Source: Combretum micranthum (Eukaryota > Streptophyta > Magnoliopsida > Myrtales > Combretaceae). Taken from it: a DNA stretch of 64,000 bases. Made by a program: the position numbers and the translations under genes. The stretch is taken from NCBI GenBank assembly GCA_024138025.1, contig JAMXBD010000685.1:1-64000 (forward strand), read 5' to 3'. This document shows positions 1-11,039 of the stretch, piece after piece. The number at the start of each line of letters is the position of its first letter. The first letter of the stretch is position 1. The notes beneath the pieces were generated by a model. The model saw nothing but the letters and a program-made list of their open reading frames with translations. It searched no databases and was not told the origin of the DNA.

Positions 1-1015
1 CATTTATTGTATGTGATTGTAATAATAGTAGCACTAAATATTTGGTAAAGATAAAATGGATATGCATGATGAGGACAATGGGAACTATGTATGCTTGTTG
101 TTGATATGAGAAATGGAATGTAAGAATATCGAAGCCGAGTGATTAACTATTGCTTGTATAGATAAATTAGAATTGATTGTCTGCGATTATTGATTGATCA
201 CTTAAAAGAATTGGTATAATTGATTATTCGGAATTGAAGATGAAATTGAACTCATTCATATCTCGATGGGGATGGAGCATTAGCATTTGTTGGTTTATCG
301 TTGTACCTTAAACAATTCTTGTTAGTTTATCATTGTACTTTAAACGATTCTTGTCAGTTTGTTGTTGTACGTTAAACGATTTTATAGTTCAGTTGACCGT
401 AAGCTTAAATGGCATCGTACCGCATGATTCGTTAATCTACTAACCTGGGATGAAGGGTGCAAGTCTATCCACATATGATTTCCGATAGGTCATATGTTTG
501 TTGAATTCACGTGTTTGATGCATATCACTTGTCTGATTAATCACTTGATTGTATGATGTGTTATAAATGTAATCCTGGAAGTTTTCACTCACTAAGCTAG
601 TGTAACTTATACCCCAATAGATGTTTGATTAAACAGGTTATCTCAAGAGTGTTAAGTGGGGACTATGATGGTTGAAGCCGAGAATGACTTCAGGATTCGG
701 CAAGGAATAAGAATGTTTGTAGTTATTAGCTAGGTTCTATGATTTGCTTTGTAATAGTTCTATGTAGAGAAATCCTTGGATGAATGTAATGGGAATATAA
801 TATGGTTTGTATTTTGAAGAATAGTAAATTGTATTTCCTTTACATTATTACTTAAGTGTACCGATATAAAATGTATCTCTTCGATGAGTCTCCTCCATGT
901 GTTAGACGCCTTGTACATAGTATGGAAGCCTTCGCGTGACTGAGGTAGTCATCCCTAGGCTTTAATATTGTGTACGATGGACTACCACGTTTAGGATATC
1001 CTTCGGGGCGTGACA
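1..1015 (+). mobile_element. 3' part of a Ty3/gypsy-type LTR, truncated by the window edge
   Basis: The stretch ends ...GGGGCGTGACA at 1015. This is the terminal sequence seen in reverse complement at the left ends of the - strand LTRs at 30850 and 53846 (TGTCACGCCCC...). The block before it (roughly 845-1015) matches the reverse complement of 53846-53970, including the GTGTTAGACGCCTTGTACATA segment. It is therefore the last kilobase of an LTR lying in + orientation. It abuts a - strand RT coding sequence at 1016, in the middle of the conserved DDLFDQL motif. An LTR (solo, or the end of a whole element) thus inserted into the older element. Its left part lies outside the window, so the TSD cannot be checked. 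Confidence 0.8.
293..388 (+). repeat. Three-copy 32-bp tandem repeat inside the LTR
   Basis: Units start at 293, 325 and 357, each resembling GTTTATCGTTGTACCTTAAA. The reverse-orientation LTR at 5368-8861 has an equivalent three-unit repeat at 6002-6100. Confidence 0.8.
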
Positions 1016-1607
1016 TAGCTGATCAAACAAATCGTCAATTCTTGGTAAGGATATTGATTCTTGATGGTCACCTTGTTTAACTCACGGTAATCGATACATA
1101 ACCTCATTGATCCATCCTTTTTCTTTACAAACAGGGCAGGTGCACCCATGGCGACACACTTGGTCTTATGAATTTCTAATCCAAGAGTTCTTATAGTTGA
1201 GTCTTTAGCTCTTTTAACTCAGCTGGTGCCATCCGGTATGTTGCTTTGGATATCGGTTCAGTATTTGGAGCCAAGACAATCTCAAAGTTAATTTCCCTCT
1301 TCGGTGGTAACCCAGGCAAAATCTCTGGAAACACATCCAAGTTCTCGTTTACCACAGGTATATCATTTTTCTCCCGAGTTTCCTCTTCATCCAACATACC
1401 TTCAATAGGCACTATCTCTTCATTCTCCATCATCAGTTCAAAAGAGTTTAATCCAAACTTTCTTGGATCTAGGGTTTCTCCTACAAACTCCACTCCTCTT
1501 CCCAATTGATCATAGAAACACACCATCCTCTTTTGGCAATCCACTACGGCTTTAACCTTGCTTAACCAGTTCATGCTAAGGATAACTTCGTATTTATTCA
1601 TCTCCAA
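1016..1607 (-). pseudogene. Ty3/gypsy reverse transcriptase, N-terminal fragment
   Basis: On the - strand the ORF 1607-1191 covers the linker between protease and RT, with LDVFPEILPGLPPKREINFE followed by [17 protein letters not shown]. These are the classic entry motifs of gypsy RT. Downstream, 1190-1016 continues in another frame with recognisable [20 protein letters not shown] and a DDLFDQL-like motif, so at least one frameshift separates them. The reading stops at 1016, where the LTR end intrudes, so the catalytic YxDD box is absent. The enzyme would copy element RNA to DNA in virus-like particles. This copy cannot. Confidence 0.85.
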
Positions 1608-1639
1608 TATTATGAAATCACTCCTCGAGTGGTGCCCCT

Positions 1640-1990
1640 AAATTTCCAATGGGCAATACTTTATTACTTCTCAAGTCGACACAACACTTCGGTGGGTGTT
1701 TTAATTCTCAAGCTAACAGTAGTTGTGGCTATCGCTAATGCAAGTTGATTAGCCAAACTAGTGGTGATGAATGAGTGTGTCGTCCTGTGTCAAACAAAAC
1801 ATAAGCCTTAGCTCTATTCAACCTTATATGCCCTAGGGTCGTTTTAATTCTCAAGCTACTAGTAGTTGTGGCTATCGCTAATCCAAGTTGATTAGCCAAA
1901 CTAGTGGTATTGAACGAGTGTGTCGCTCCCGTGTCAAACAAAACCTAAGCCTCAGCTCTATTCACCTGTATATGCCCTGTGGTCAACAAA
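1640..1990 (-). pseudogene. Ty3/gypsy aspartic protease with an internally duplicated active-site region
   Basis: The - strand ORF 1941-1735 contains LFDTGATHSF, the Asp-Thr-Gly catalytic motif of retropepsin-like proteases, then LANQLGL. Its C-terminal part reads into a second VLFDTG, because a 143-bp tandem duplication repeats the active-site region. The second copy is frameshifted after DTG. Retroelement proteases work as homodimers with one DTG per chain, so this tandem arrangement is abnormal and probably arose after the element died. Confidence 0.75.
1699..1984 (-). repeat. 143-bp tandem duplication over the protease DTG motif
   Basis: TTTTAATTCTCAAGCTA starts at 1699 and again at 1842, and both copies run through the DTG codons and end near TATATGCCCT. 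The copies differ by scattered substitutions and small indels. Confidence 0.85.
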
Positions 1991-2215
1991 CATCTATCAC
2001 TACTCAATCTTAAAACACTCTCATAGCTACCTATTTAGGGTTTGGAATTCCAGCTTTCCGATACACAGATTTCAATTTATTACAGAAAACTATTAAATAA
2101 ATAACTTTCAACTTAAGAGGGTTTTGTTACTAACCTGTCACTAGGCCGCTATCCATGTCGTCACCTTGGTCCATATCCGCCAACTCCACCTCCTCATCAT
2201 CGTCTCTTCGACCAT

Positions 2216-3513
2216 CTACTGGCCTTCAAAGTTGTAGAGTCTCATTCCATACATCGCTGAAGTTGCACGGCTCCCGTTTTTACTCCCTGACCTCATAGGA
2301 TTGGTATTGCTCGAAGTCCCAAATGGTCGAATAGCCACACTTTTCCGTTGCGAGCATTTGGAGGCCAAGTGCCCCTTCTCTTTACAAATGAAACAAGTCA
2401 CGGCCATCTTCTTTGGGCATGTATAAACCATATGGCCACTCCTCACAAAAGTAACACTTGTTTCTCAGCTATGGGCATTGCCTAGGGACATGAGCTTCCT
2501 TGCACTTCCAACCAGTGACATTGGCCTTTGACTAATTTGGCCTCCCACTAGTATTATCCTTGAATCCATGGTATGGCTTGTACCTCTTCCCCTTAAACCC
2601 TGAGCTCGAGGTGTCGAATGGCCTCCTCCGAATACTTTTTATTGGGTTCTTGATATTTCCTTTTCCTAGCTCCTTCAATCACTCGAGCCTTTTCTCCCAA
2701 CTCTGGGTAGGTTCTCACTCTGAATTCTTCCAGCTTGATCCGTAACTCCTCATCTAAACCTCCTAGAAACACTTGTTTCTTTAACTCCTTACCGTCCCTG
2801 AAGGATTCAGGTGCATACTGTAGCAAGTGAGTAAACTCAGTTTCATATTGCTCCACAGTCCTTCGCTTTTGCTTAACATGTAGAAAGTCCGCACTATATT
2901 TCACTCTTAGGTTGGAGGGAAAATAATTTTCCAAGAAATCCTGGTAGAAGGATTCCTATGTAACAGGTGGAGCTAAGGTTCTTCTCTTAGATTCCCACCA
3001 GACTCTTGTATTATATCTCAACATGTATGTCCCATATTCCTATTGCAAATAGGGTGGGATCTCGTAAGCAGCAAAGGATCGCTCAATCTGAGCTAACCAA
3101 TCCTCAGCCTCATCGGGTTTACCGAATGCCCCATCAAAATACCGGTTACTCTTGATAACGTTCGGTAAGGAGCTTCAATGAGTCCTTCGGTACGGGGGAG
3201 GTAGTGGTAAAGGTACATTGTAAGAATGCTCCTCCTATGGAGTGGGTACTTCTGCAGTCACTTCCCGGAGATCTGCGGGTGGTGGTGGTAACGGATTAGA
3301 ATCCTTGACACTTTATCCTTGGTGCGGGTTCTGATTTTGATTTTGGTTCTGAATGAATGTGTTTAAAAGATTGGCCAACTGTCCAATCGCATCCATCATG
3401 TCACCTTGCGGGTTTTGGGTGCTACTCCCTATGGGTTCGATTGAGGTATAGCAGGTTGGTCGGCTTTGTTCGGGAGAGGTTCTTACTCCCGATTCTGAAT
3501 CTGTCGGTTTCAT
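2216..3513 (-). pseudogene. Ty3/gypsy gag (capsid and two CCHC zinc knuckles), broken
   Basis: The N-terminus is the ORF at 3513-3313 (MKPTDSESGV..., Gln/Asn-rich end). The capsid core (Retrotrans_gag type) is at 2934-2593 and reads up from about 2990 as RRTLAPPVT, an in-frame TAG, FYQDFLENYFPSNLR, then YETEFTHLLQYAPESF. The nucleocapsid is at 2460-2216. Its first knuckle, KCYFC...GHMVYTC, is split by a frameshift near 2445; the second, CFICKEKGHLASKC, is intact (CX2CX4HX4C). Gag would form the capsid and bind element RNA. The stop and frameshifts make it non-functional. Confidence 0.8.
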
Positions 3514-4087
3514 CTATTTGCACATTATTTAGTAACTTTTAGTATCTTTTTAATGTTTTTGACTTTGAAAAAGTTAATTCGTCAAACAAGATTAGCAACT
3601 TTGAGAGGATTCGGAAATCAAAATTTCTGAATGTAAATCAATCTTATAAAACTTCATATAATCAAAGGGAAACCATAAAACAAAGAACTCATACATAAAG
3701 AAATAAATTTACAAGTTCAGAGTAATGACATGAATGAATGAGTGCTCGTGCAATTATATGTGGCTAATGACATTTATAGATAATGCATAACATGCTTGAT
3801 CATCATAGCTTCTTTTCTTTGAAATAAACATGATCCTTCGTTACTTTCACAAGCCATACAAGGAATTACATTGGAGATTTTAGCTTACAAAATTTGGCAA
3901 GCTACATTCTTGTTCTAATTCTAAACATCTTTCCTAGCCGAAAACAAAACAAAATACAAGGAAAAGAAAAGAACAAAATACTAAACTGTCTAGAGAAACC
4001 TAAGGCAAATTGGCATCCTGCATTGCCTACTACAAAAGAAAGAAAAGATTTCATTTGGACTTTATGGGTTAAGATATCTTTTGAATC
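3514..4087 (-). other. Non-coding spacer between the extra ORF and gag
   Basis: About 570 bp with no convincing ORF on either strand. It lies between the stop of the extra ORF and the gag start codon, so it would be the gag leader of the - strand element. No motif was recognised. Confidence 0.5.
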
Positions 4088-5227
4088 TCACTCATCACTG
4101 GAATCATTAAGGGTCGAACTAAAGCGTCGTCCCTTATTGGAAGAGCCACCATCATCCTGACGGACAAATAGGCTAAGATACTCTCTCACATTCATCCTCT
4201 GCCTCCTAATGGGTCGGACTAGGGCCTCCTGGTCGTGCTCCTCACTTTCTTCCTTTCTTTCCACTCCTCGCTCTTCTGTCGGATTCACTTCCTCCTCATC
4301 AACTCTCACTTTCGGCTCATTCACTTGATTCTCCTCTATCCCAGATTCCCTCCTAAGTCCCTCATCCATAATCTCTACTTCCATGGGCTCAGGAGCCACG
4401 GGTTCGAGGACCGCCACATCAAGCACAAGAGGACATTCATTTCAATGTAAATATCTCTCCATAACAGGGGATCTATCTCAGGCCATATTCTCCCGCTATT
4501 GGGAATCTCCAAGACTCGATTGAAATCCCATACAACATGATTAGGTTCCGGGTTCACTTCTCCTTCCAACTCTATGGGTGGGTTAGGGGTTCTTGGCACT
4601 ACGTTCTCTTCCCAATTAGGGTCCTCCTCAAGATCCTCTTCTTCCACTTCTTCCTCAACCTCATTACCCACTTCTAGCACAGGTGCATTATTCAGCTGCA
4701 TACCTACATCCCTAGCTGGTGGAGGTGGGATGGTTACACGTGGTGGGATAATATATAGGTAAACCACATTCCACACAATATGATTCCATGCATCAGCTAT
4801 GTTCCAGTCATGGTGGTCAAAAAGGTTATCATGAGCATAAACATACAATGGACCTATAGTAATCCACACCCTAAAGTTTGGAGAGGTTCGGTTCCCTTCG
4901 TTCTTCAGAATATAGGTAGCCTCCTTAGTCATGGGCTCATGCCCATATTCTACCATGACTCGCTCTAGAGTGTATATCATCTCCAATTTAGTCCAGTTCC
5001 TCCTCCTCATAGGATCATGTCTCAACTGATCAATCACAACTGCCTATCTCGTGTATCTCAATCCTTCCCTCCATAATCTAAACATTTCCCCTAATGTTCG
5101 GGGACTCCTCGCCAATGCAAAATCTTCACACAATTTCCTCAATCTTAATCGATACTTCACAAGGGTTTCATCATTTCTCTTCGTAAAATTTCTAGCTCGC
5201 TTACGGGTCTCACCTAAGGAGACCTAT
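4088..5227 (-). pseudogene. Extra acidic ORF upstream of gag in the gypsy element
   Basis: Reading the - strand, coding-like sequence begins near 5227 just after a splice-acceptor-like TTGTTATAG, with LGETRKRARNFTKRNDETLV then RLWREGLRYTR. An in-frame TAG occurs near 5045. The ORF 5037-4375 follows (MIDQLRHDPMRRRNW..., a Tyr/Trp-rich core with NVVYLYIIPPRVTIPPPP, then an acidic stretch of Glu/Asp). A frameshift near 4430 leads to 4426-4088, which is acidic and ends RQDDGGSSNKGRRFSS...DSSDE. The whole would be about 380 residues. I recognise no family. Extra ORFs upstream of gag are known in Ogre/Tat-type elements, but the RT here looks chromoviral. Function unknown; a nuclear or nucleic-acid role is only a guess from the charged tails. 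Confidence 0.6.
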
Positions 5228-5350
5228 AACAAGAGAAGACACCTAATTAGACTAATAGAAAGAGATGTTTTCAACTCCATTTTAACCTATTAGTTAACTT
5301 CTAGGTTTAATTTCTTTTAATTCTATTGTCTTGCTTTATAACCTAGCACT

Positions 5351-5359
5351 TTGATACCA
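5351..5359 (-). other. Primer-binding site (initiator tRNA-Met)
   Basis: The reverse complement reads TGGTATCAA(AGTGC), close to the plant tRNA-iMet 3' end complement TGGTATCAGAGC. It lies 8 bp inside the end of the 5' LTR, as expected for minus-strand priming. Confidence 0.75.
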
Positions 5360-6001
5360 ACTTAAACTATCATGCCCCATAGGGGTATCCTAAACGTAAC
5401 AGTCCACCACATGCCATATAAGACTCTCGAATTACTATCCAAGTCATTCAGGAGTCTTGTATAGATGTAAGGCATCCCTTTACGACAATAAAATACTCTA
5501 TTCAATGGAGTTAAGAAGTTTAATTCGGCATTCAATAGCATTAGATAATAAATCAATACGCATAAACAGTAAGTTACAAAGTCTAAGGGGCATTCCCCCG
5601 CAAAAGAATATTTAAAGGTCCATTACAGTCATCCAGAGTCTTTTGGTTTCTTGTGGAAGACTAAACAAATTGAATACAACTTCTATAGGAAACGCCTAGC
5701 TCCTGTACCTGAGCTGTAGCCTGTCTTGGTCTAAGCTAAATAAACTCGTGCTACAATAAGTAAAAACCATAGGGGCATAAGCTATACTAGCTTAGTGAGT
5801 AAAAACTTTCATATCACAATTATAACACATCATTCAAGAAAGTGATTAATCAGACAAATGGTATGCATCAAATACGTGAATTCAACAAACATATGACCAG
5901 CTAGAAATCATCTGTGGATGGACTTGCGCCCTCCATCCCAGGTTAGCAGATTAACGAATCCTGCAGTACGACCCATTTAGGCTACGGTCAACCAACTCAT
6001 A

Positions 6002-6100
6002 TATTCGTTTTATGGATCACGATTAACCAACTAGTATTCGTTTTATGGATCATGATTAACCAACTCATATTCGTTTTATGGATCACGAAAAACCAACAAA
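6002..6100 (-). repeat. Three perfect-period 33-bp tandem units in the LTR
   Basis: TATTCGTTTTATGGATCACG recurs at 6002, 6035 and 6068 with one or two changes per unit. Confidence 0.85.
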
Positions 6101-8155
6101 TGCTAATGCACCATCCCCATCGTATTATGAATGAGTTCAATTTCATCTTCAATTCCGAATAATCAATTATACCAGTTCTTTCAGGTGATCAATCAATATT
6201 CGCAGATAATCAATCCTAGCTCATCTATACAAACAATGATCTATCACCCGGCTTCGATATTCTTTAAATTCACCTTCACATAATAACAACAGACATATAT
6301 AATTCCCATTCAACCCCATCATGCATATTCATTTTATCTTTGCTAACTAACTAGTGCAACTATCATTACAATCACAAGTAATAATTGAAATTGGAAGTGA
6401 TACTCACTCGGCCATAGTATGCCGGTCTTTTAATAATAGTAATTGGGTGGTAAGGATTCGTCGGTTTCAGGATCACCCATAAGGAAGAATACCCTAATAA
6501 GTATTTCATCACTTAACTAATCCAAACTATGTATCAAAACTAATAAAAATCGTAATTCTCGCTATTTGCGGAAGTTCCAACTTAAAACGGCCATAACTTA
6601 GTTACTTTAACTCGGAATTTCACAATTTTATATCAATTTCTATCTACTTCGAAAGATCTATCTAATTCTAATATTATTTCCAAGTTTTGAAAACATTTAG
6701 GTCACGGAACTGAGGGATTAGATCTGATCAGTAACCATTCCCATTTTCGGAAAAGAGTTTTGTACTTGTTTGAAATGTATCTAGTTGATAATTCAAATAT
6801 ATGAAGTATGAATGATTTCCTAACATGAATGACATGTGATGAGTTCAATGTATGCATGATCTTGATGACTTTTGATAAAAGAAAATTTTAGAACTCCTTA
6901 ATTTTGTAAGACTCTAATAATAACGGCTTCTTGAAAAATCTAGTTTTCTAACTTTAACATCACACTAGTGTTTTAGATTTCGTTCTTTGGAGTTTCTAGT
7001 TATCCTAATTAAAATTCAGTCTTTTTCATCATATATACTACCTAAGGCCTTCATTTCTACATAAAAATTTGCATTTTACACTTTGCAAATATGTTTTCAA
7101 ATAGCATTTACTCAAAAATCCGAATTTTAGAAAATCCACTTTTTGAATGATTCCTTTAGGAAAAACTTGTGTAATGCTTTAAAATTTAAGACTTTACTAT
7201 ATCTACTACCTAAGGACTTCATTTAACACATAAAACATTCATTTGAGCTTGAATAATAGGTGTTTACATAGACATCATCCAAAGTTACGAATTTTACAAG
7301 TTGACTACTAACTCAAAATTTTCCATCTTGATTTTTATCTCTTGTTTTACACATTAATCTCATTGAAACTCATTTCAACTTATAGAAATCACTACTTAAT
7401 GATACCTATTACTTATACCTTCATTTTCATATAAAACATGATACAAGGGTTTTTAAAATAGGTCTTTGAAGTCATACGAATTTTCTTTTGAACATTTCTA
7501 ACGAAAACCTTTTCTTTTTAAGTTCCTTGTCTTATCTACATAAAGATCTACCAACTATCACATTTATATACACAAGACGAAATCTTCATGAGCATTAATG
7601 CATGAAAACACAAAATATCTATATGAACATGAATGTCAAGTATAATATGAGTGTCTAAGTGCTAGATCCACTACTTATAATGCATGAAAAGGAGTTTAAG
7701 AGTATGAACATATATTTTCATGCAAGATCTCTACTTTTATATACATGAACATGATAATATCTTAACAAAAGCTCATCAAACACAAGATCTACTCTTGTGA
7801 TGGCTTGATATTCATGTATTAACATTTTCTTATCCCTAGCACTTGCTTATGGGGATTTAAGATGAAAATACACATGAATGATCTTGCCATTACAAGATTA
7901 AGTAGTAAGAAGCTTAAGAATCACCACTTAAAGATGGATTTGGTGAAGAAAAGAAGAAGAAATGAACTTGTTGTGTGTGTGTGTGTTGGTGGTGGTGGTC
8001 ACGGCACTGGAAGGAAAAGAAGAGACGATTTTACTTTGTGTAAAAATTTTGAAACAGTAGAAATGAGGAGAGAGAGAGTAAATGAGTATATATATGAAGT
8101 AAATGAGGGTTTGTTTTATTATAAAAAGAAGAAAATAAAACAAATTGAGGGTAAA

Positions 8156-8165
8156 TTTTTTTTTT

Positions 8166-8214
<49 letters not shown>
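8156..8214. repeat. T20G39 homopolymer tract
   Basis: A run of 20 T is followed directly by 39 G, then TGGGGGTGGG. It lies inside the LTR. Related LTRs have G or T/G tracts at the same position (33902-33919, 57364-57393). Length accuracy depends on sequencing chemistry. Confidence 0.9.
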
Positions 8215-8215
<1 letters not shown>

Positions 8216-8861
8216 GGGGGTGGGTTACGGTTTTGCCGGCCATCTTGAGTGAGAGAGAGTTTGTGATTTGAATTTGTTTGAAATTGTAATTTATGTAATA
8301 ATGTATTAATCTAATAATTTATTTTAAGAGACAAAAATTTCTTGGAAAAGAAAATATAATGAGTAATTGTAAGGATGTAAGACTAGGGTATGGGTAGTGT
8401 ATGTTATAGGTTATACTTTTGAATAGTGATAAACAGTAGACAAGACATCTACTTTACTGGTAGTAAAGAAAATACGGAAAAAAGGCTATAACTATAATTT
8501 TTATAAGTTGAAAAAATTATAAAACTTATATTTTTGAAATCCTTATAAAATTTCGATTCTAAAGAGTATTCCGGAATATTTTTCTGAGTTTTTAGTTTTG
8601 GGGCTCGCTTTTCCGTAATGGGGCTCGGGAAGGCCTGGAATAGAAAATTTTTCGAAATCAAAACTTTCCATGGTTTGAAATATACTTAAAAACAATATTT
8701 CACATTAAATTATTTTATAAAAGCTCTTTTGATATGAAACCGAAGGAATGCTGGATCTAGGGTTTCTAAGTTCTTCTCACTAAGCTTGAACTAGACCGGT
8801 TTAGGATTTTGTTTTTCAGTTTCCAAAGTTTACTTGACTACTAGGAAAACCGGGGTTTACA

Positions 8862-10309
8862 AGTACAACCAGATCTAGCTAAAATTGAGGCTATTTTAAG
8901 TTGGCCGATGCCAAGCTCAATGAAAGATTTGAGGGCACTCCTAGGATTATCAAGATATTAGAAAAGGTTTATTGAGGGGTACCCTTCTATTGCGAGTCCC
9001 TTAACTAATATGTTGTTGCAAGATAAGTTTGAGTAGACAGATACATCTTTGAAAGCTTTTGAGTGTTTAAAGCAAGCTTTATGTACAAGACCTATTCTTA
9101 AACTCCTTGACTTTATTTAGCCTTTTATGGTGGAGACATAAGCCTTATGGTAAGGAATTAAGGTGGTTTTGTTAAAAGGGAACCAACCTATTGCTTTCTT
9201 TAGCAAGAAGCTACCATTTCACTTGAGAAAATCTTTTGCCTTTGTTAGAGAATTATATGATGTGTATGAGCTGGTCAGAAATGGCGATAGTACTTGTTAA
9301 GGAAGCATTTTATAATCAAGATTAATCACAAGAGTTTGAAGGAAAAAGATAATCAAGTGATTCAAACTCTAAAGCAGTAAAAGTATTTATCCAAGTTGAT
9401 TGGATATGTCTATATGAACATTACCTAGCCATGACAATTTAATAACATATGCTTTATCACGTCATAACTGTGATCAGGGAGAATTTTTGGCATTTTAGTG
9501 TCATATTTCAAAATTTTAGATGATTTGAAACATGACTATCAAGTGCTTCTTGCCTTTGAGAAGTTATTGTCTGACCTTTAGCAAGCAAAACAAATGAAAT
9601 ATGTAGTATATTGGAAGAATGAGTTCTTATATTATGGTTCAAAATTATTCTTGGTACCTCAATCTAAACTCATTCCAGTTTTTATTCAAGAGTCTCATTG
9701 TTCTTTTTGCTAGTCATTTTGGTATGTTAAAGGCATTTAAGAGATTAACAGCTTCATTCTATTGGGGGGGAAATGAAACATACTATTAAGGAGTTTGTGA
9801 GATAGTGCATTACTTTTTAGCCAGTAAAGTACTAACTAAATCCCCAACGGGCCTGTTGTAGCTTTTAATAGTGCCTATGCATGTGTTGGAGATGTGAGCA
9901 TGGATTTCATCACATCACTTCCACATTCACAAGGTTACTCAATGATTTTGGTGGTGGTATACTGACTTTTCAAATATTGTCATTTGGATGCTTTGGAGGA
10001 TAATTTTTTAGCCACTAAAGTGCAACCTTATTTTTAAATATGGTTGTTGATTTGCATTGGTCCCCTCAGACTATAGTATCTAATAGAGATCCTATTTTTA
10101 CAAGTCAATTTATTATTTCGATTGAGTGGAACTAACTCAACATGTTGAGTGCATACCATCCACAATCATGAGAGAAACAAAAGTGCTTAATAGAGTTATT
10201 CAGCAATACCTCAGAAGCTATGTGATGGAACATCCTAAGCATTTAGTTAAATATTTTCCTTAGGCAAAGTATTCTTAAATACTCCCTTTCGTCAAGGAGC
10301 TATTATAAC
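8862..10309 (+). pseudogene. Old + strand Ty3/gypsy pol: RT end, RNase H, integrase (part 1)
   Basis: Translated in shifting frames it reads EAILSWPMPSSMKDLRALLGL, KRFIEGYPSIASPLTNML and FSKKLPFHLRKSFAFVRELYD (RT thumb and RNase H). It continues with an integrase zinc-region remnant (LYYGSKLFLVPQSK, SHFGMLKAFKRL) and an integrase core remnant (DFITSLPHSQGYSMILVVV). Many stops and frameshifts are present. It is interrupted at 8862 by the - strand gypsy LTR and at 10310 by the hAT transposon, and continues at 15673 and 17471. It is one of the oldest layers in this half of the window. Confidence 0.8.
10302..10309. repeat. 8-bp target-site duplication ATTATAAC (left; right copy 15665-15672)
   Basis: ATTATAAC directly precedes the element's TAGAGCTGG and directly follows its terminal CAACTCTA. 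An 8-bp TSD is diagnostic of hAT insertion. Confidence 0.95.
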
Positions 10310-10313
10310 TAGA

Positions 10314-10485
10314 GCTGGACAAATGGGCCATAACCCGTGGGTTGGCCCGTTTAACCCACTTTTAAAGCGGGTTAGGGTTGATTTTTTTCAACCCGTTTAA
10401 AAGCGGGCTAAAAAAACCCAGCCCGTTTAACCCACGGGTTAAAGCGGGTTAACCCGCAACGGGCCAGGTTGGCCCACCTCTTCTT
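10314..10485 (+). repeat. hAT left subterminal repeat cluster
   Basis: Repeated, both-strand copies of CCCGTTTAACCC and AAAGCGGGTTA. They match the cluster at 15505-15660 at the opposite end. In hAT elements such clusters serve as transposase-binding sites. Confidence 0.8.
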
Positions 10486-10700
10486 TTTCTTCTTCTTTTT
10501 TTTTTTTTTTTAGGTTTTAACTTTTAACTTTTAACTTTTAAACCTAAATTGAAACTCTCTCCTGCCGTCCTGACTCCTGCGGTCTTATGTCTTCCCGCTC
10601 TTGCCCTCGGTCCCTTGGAGCTCAGATCGTCTCATCTCCGTGGACGTCGTCCACCTCCGGCCTCCGCTTCACACGCACTGCAAGTCTGCAACTGCATCGA

Positions 10701-10704
<4 letters not shown>

Positions 10705-10732
<28 letters not shown>
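10705..10732 (+). repeat. (CT)14 microsatellite
   Basis: An uninterrupted CT run in a leader-like, GC-richer stretch (10549-10785) between the hAT left end and the captured gene. Plant 5' UTRs often hold such CT tracts, so this may be a captured or native leader exon. Confidence 0.9.
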
Positions 10733-10736
<4 letters not shown>

Positions 10737-11039
10737 AATGGCCTATGCTTCAAGATTGGATCCGTGTGTGGATGTGGAAGTGTAGTATGTGTGTTTTCGT
10801 TGGTTGTTGTCTTGTTGATGGGGTGTGATGTTCAGGAGTAATCAATTTGTCGAAGCTATCAAATTTCTGGGTTTGGATTTAGTTTGAGTTTATGGTTGTT
10901 TTTGTTGATTTGAAAGGTCTTTAGTTTATGGTGGCCGCATTATTGTTCGATGGTGGTAGTTATTTTGGTGTGGTGGTCGGAATTAGTGTGTTTGATTTGA
11001 TGTTGTATTTTCGGCATTTGATTTGATTTTGGGTTAACA

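Larger units (their letters stand above)
1016..8861 (-). mobile_element. Ty3/gypsy retrotransposon (Del/Tekay-like), 5' LTR to RT, 3' part missing
   Basis: Read on the - strand the order is 5' LTR (8861-5368), tRNA-Met primer-binding site (5359-5351), an extra ORF (about 5227-4088), gag (3513-2216), protease (about 1990-1650) and the start of reverse transcriptase (1607-1016). RT is interrupted at 1016 by the + strand LTR. The RT entry sequence with ISKATYRMAP is typical of chromovirus-type Ty3/gypsy elements. Several stops and frameshifts show the copy is inactive. The sequence right after the 5' LTR (8862) is an unrelated + strand gypsy pol, so this element inserted into an older retrotransposon. 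RNase H, integrase and the 3' LTR, if still present, lie left of the window. Confidence 0.85.
5368..8861 (-). mobile_element. 5' LTR (3.5 kb) of the - strand gypsy element
   Basis: Sense (-) orientation starts at 8861 with TGTAAACCCCGGTTTTCC and ends at 5368 with ...GGGGCATGATA. This is a CpG-decayed form of the family terminus GGGGCGTGACA. Boundaries agree with the PBS at 5359 and with the homologous LTRs at 30850-34551 and 50622-61932. It contains a 3x33-bp tandem repeat, a T20G39 tract, and a block near 8450-8700 (ACTGGTAGTAAAGAAAATACG) shared by all LTRs of this group. No coding capacity; the ORF across the G tract is a low-complexity artefact. Confidence 0.85.

Noticed and set aside
1246..1509. 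+ strand ORF of 87 codons
   Set aside because: Shadow of the - strand RT linker, serine-rich by base composition.
7862..8248. + strand ORF ending in a poly-glycine run (and antisense poly-proline ORF at 8031-8243)
   Set aside because: It is LTR sequence read through the T20G39 tract; no protein family and no conservation in sister LTRs.
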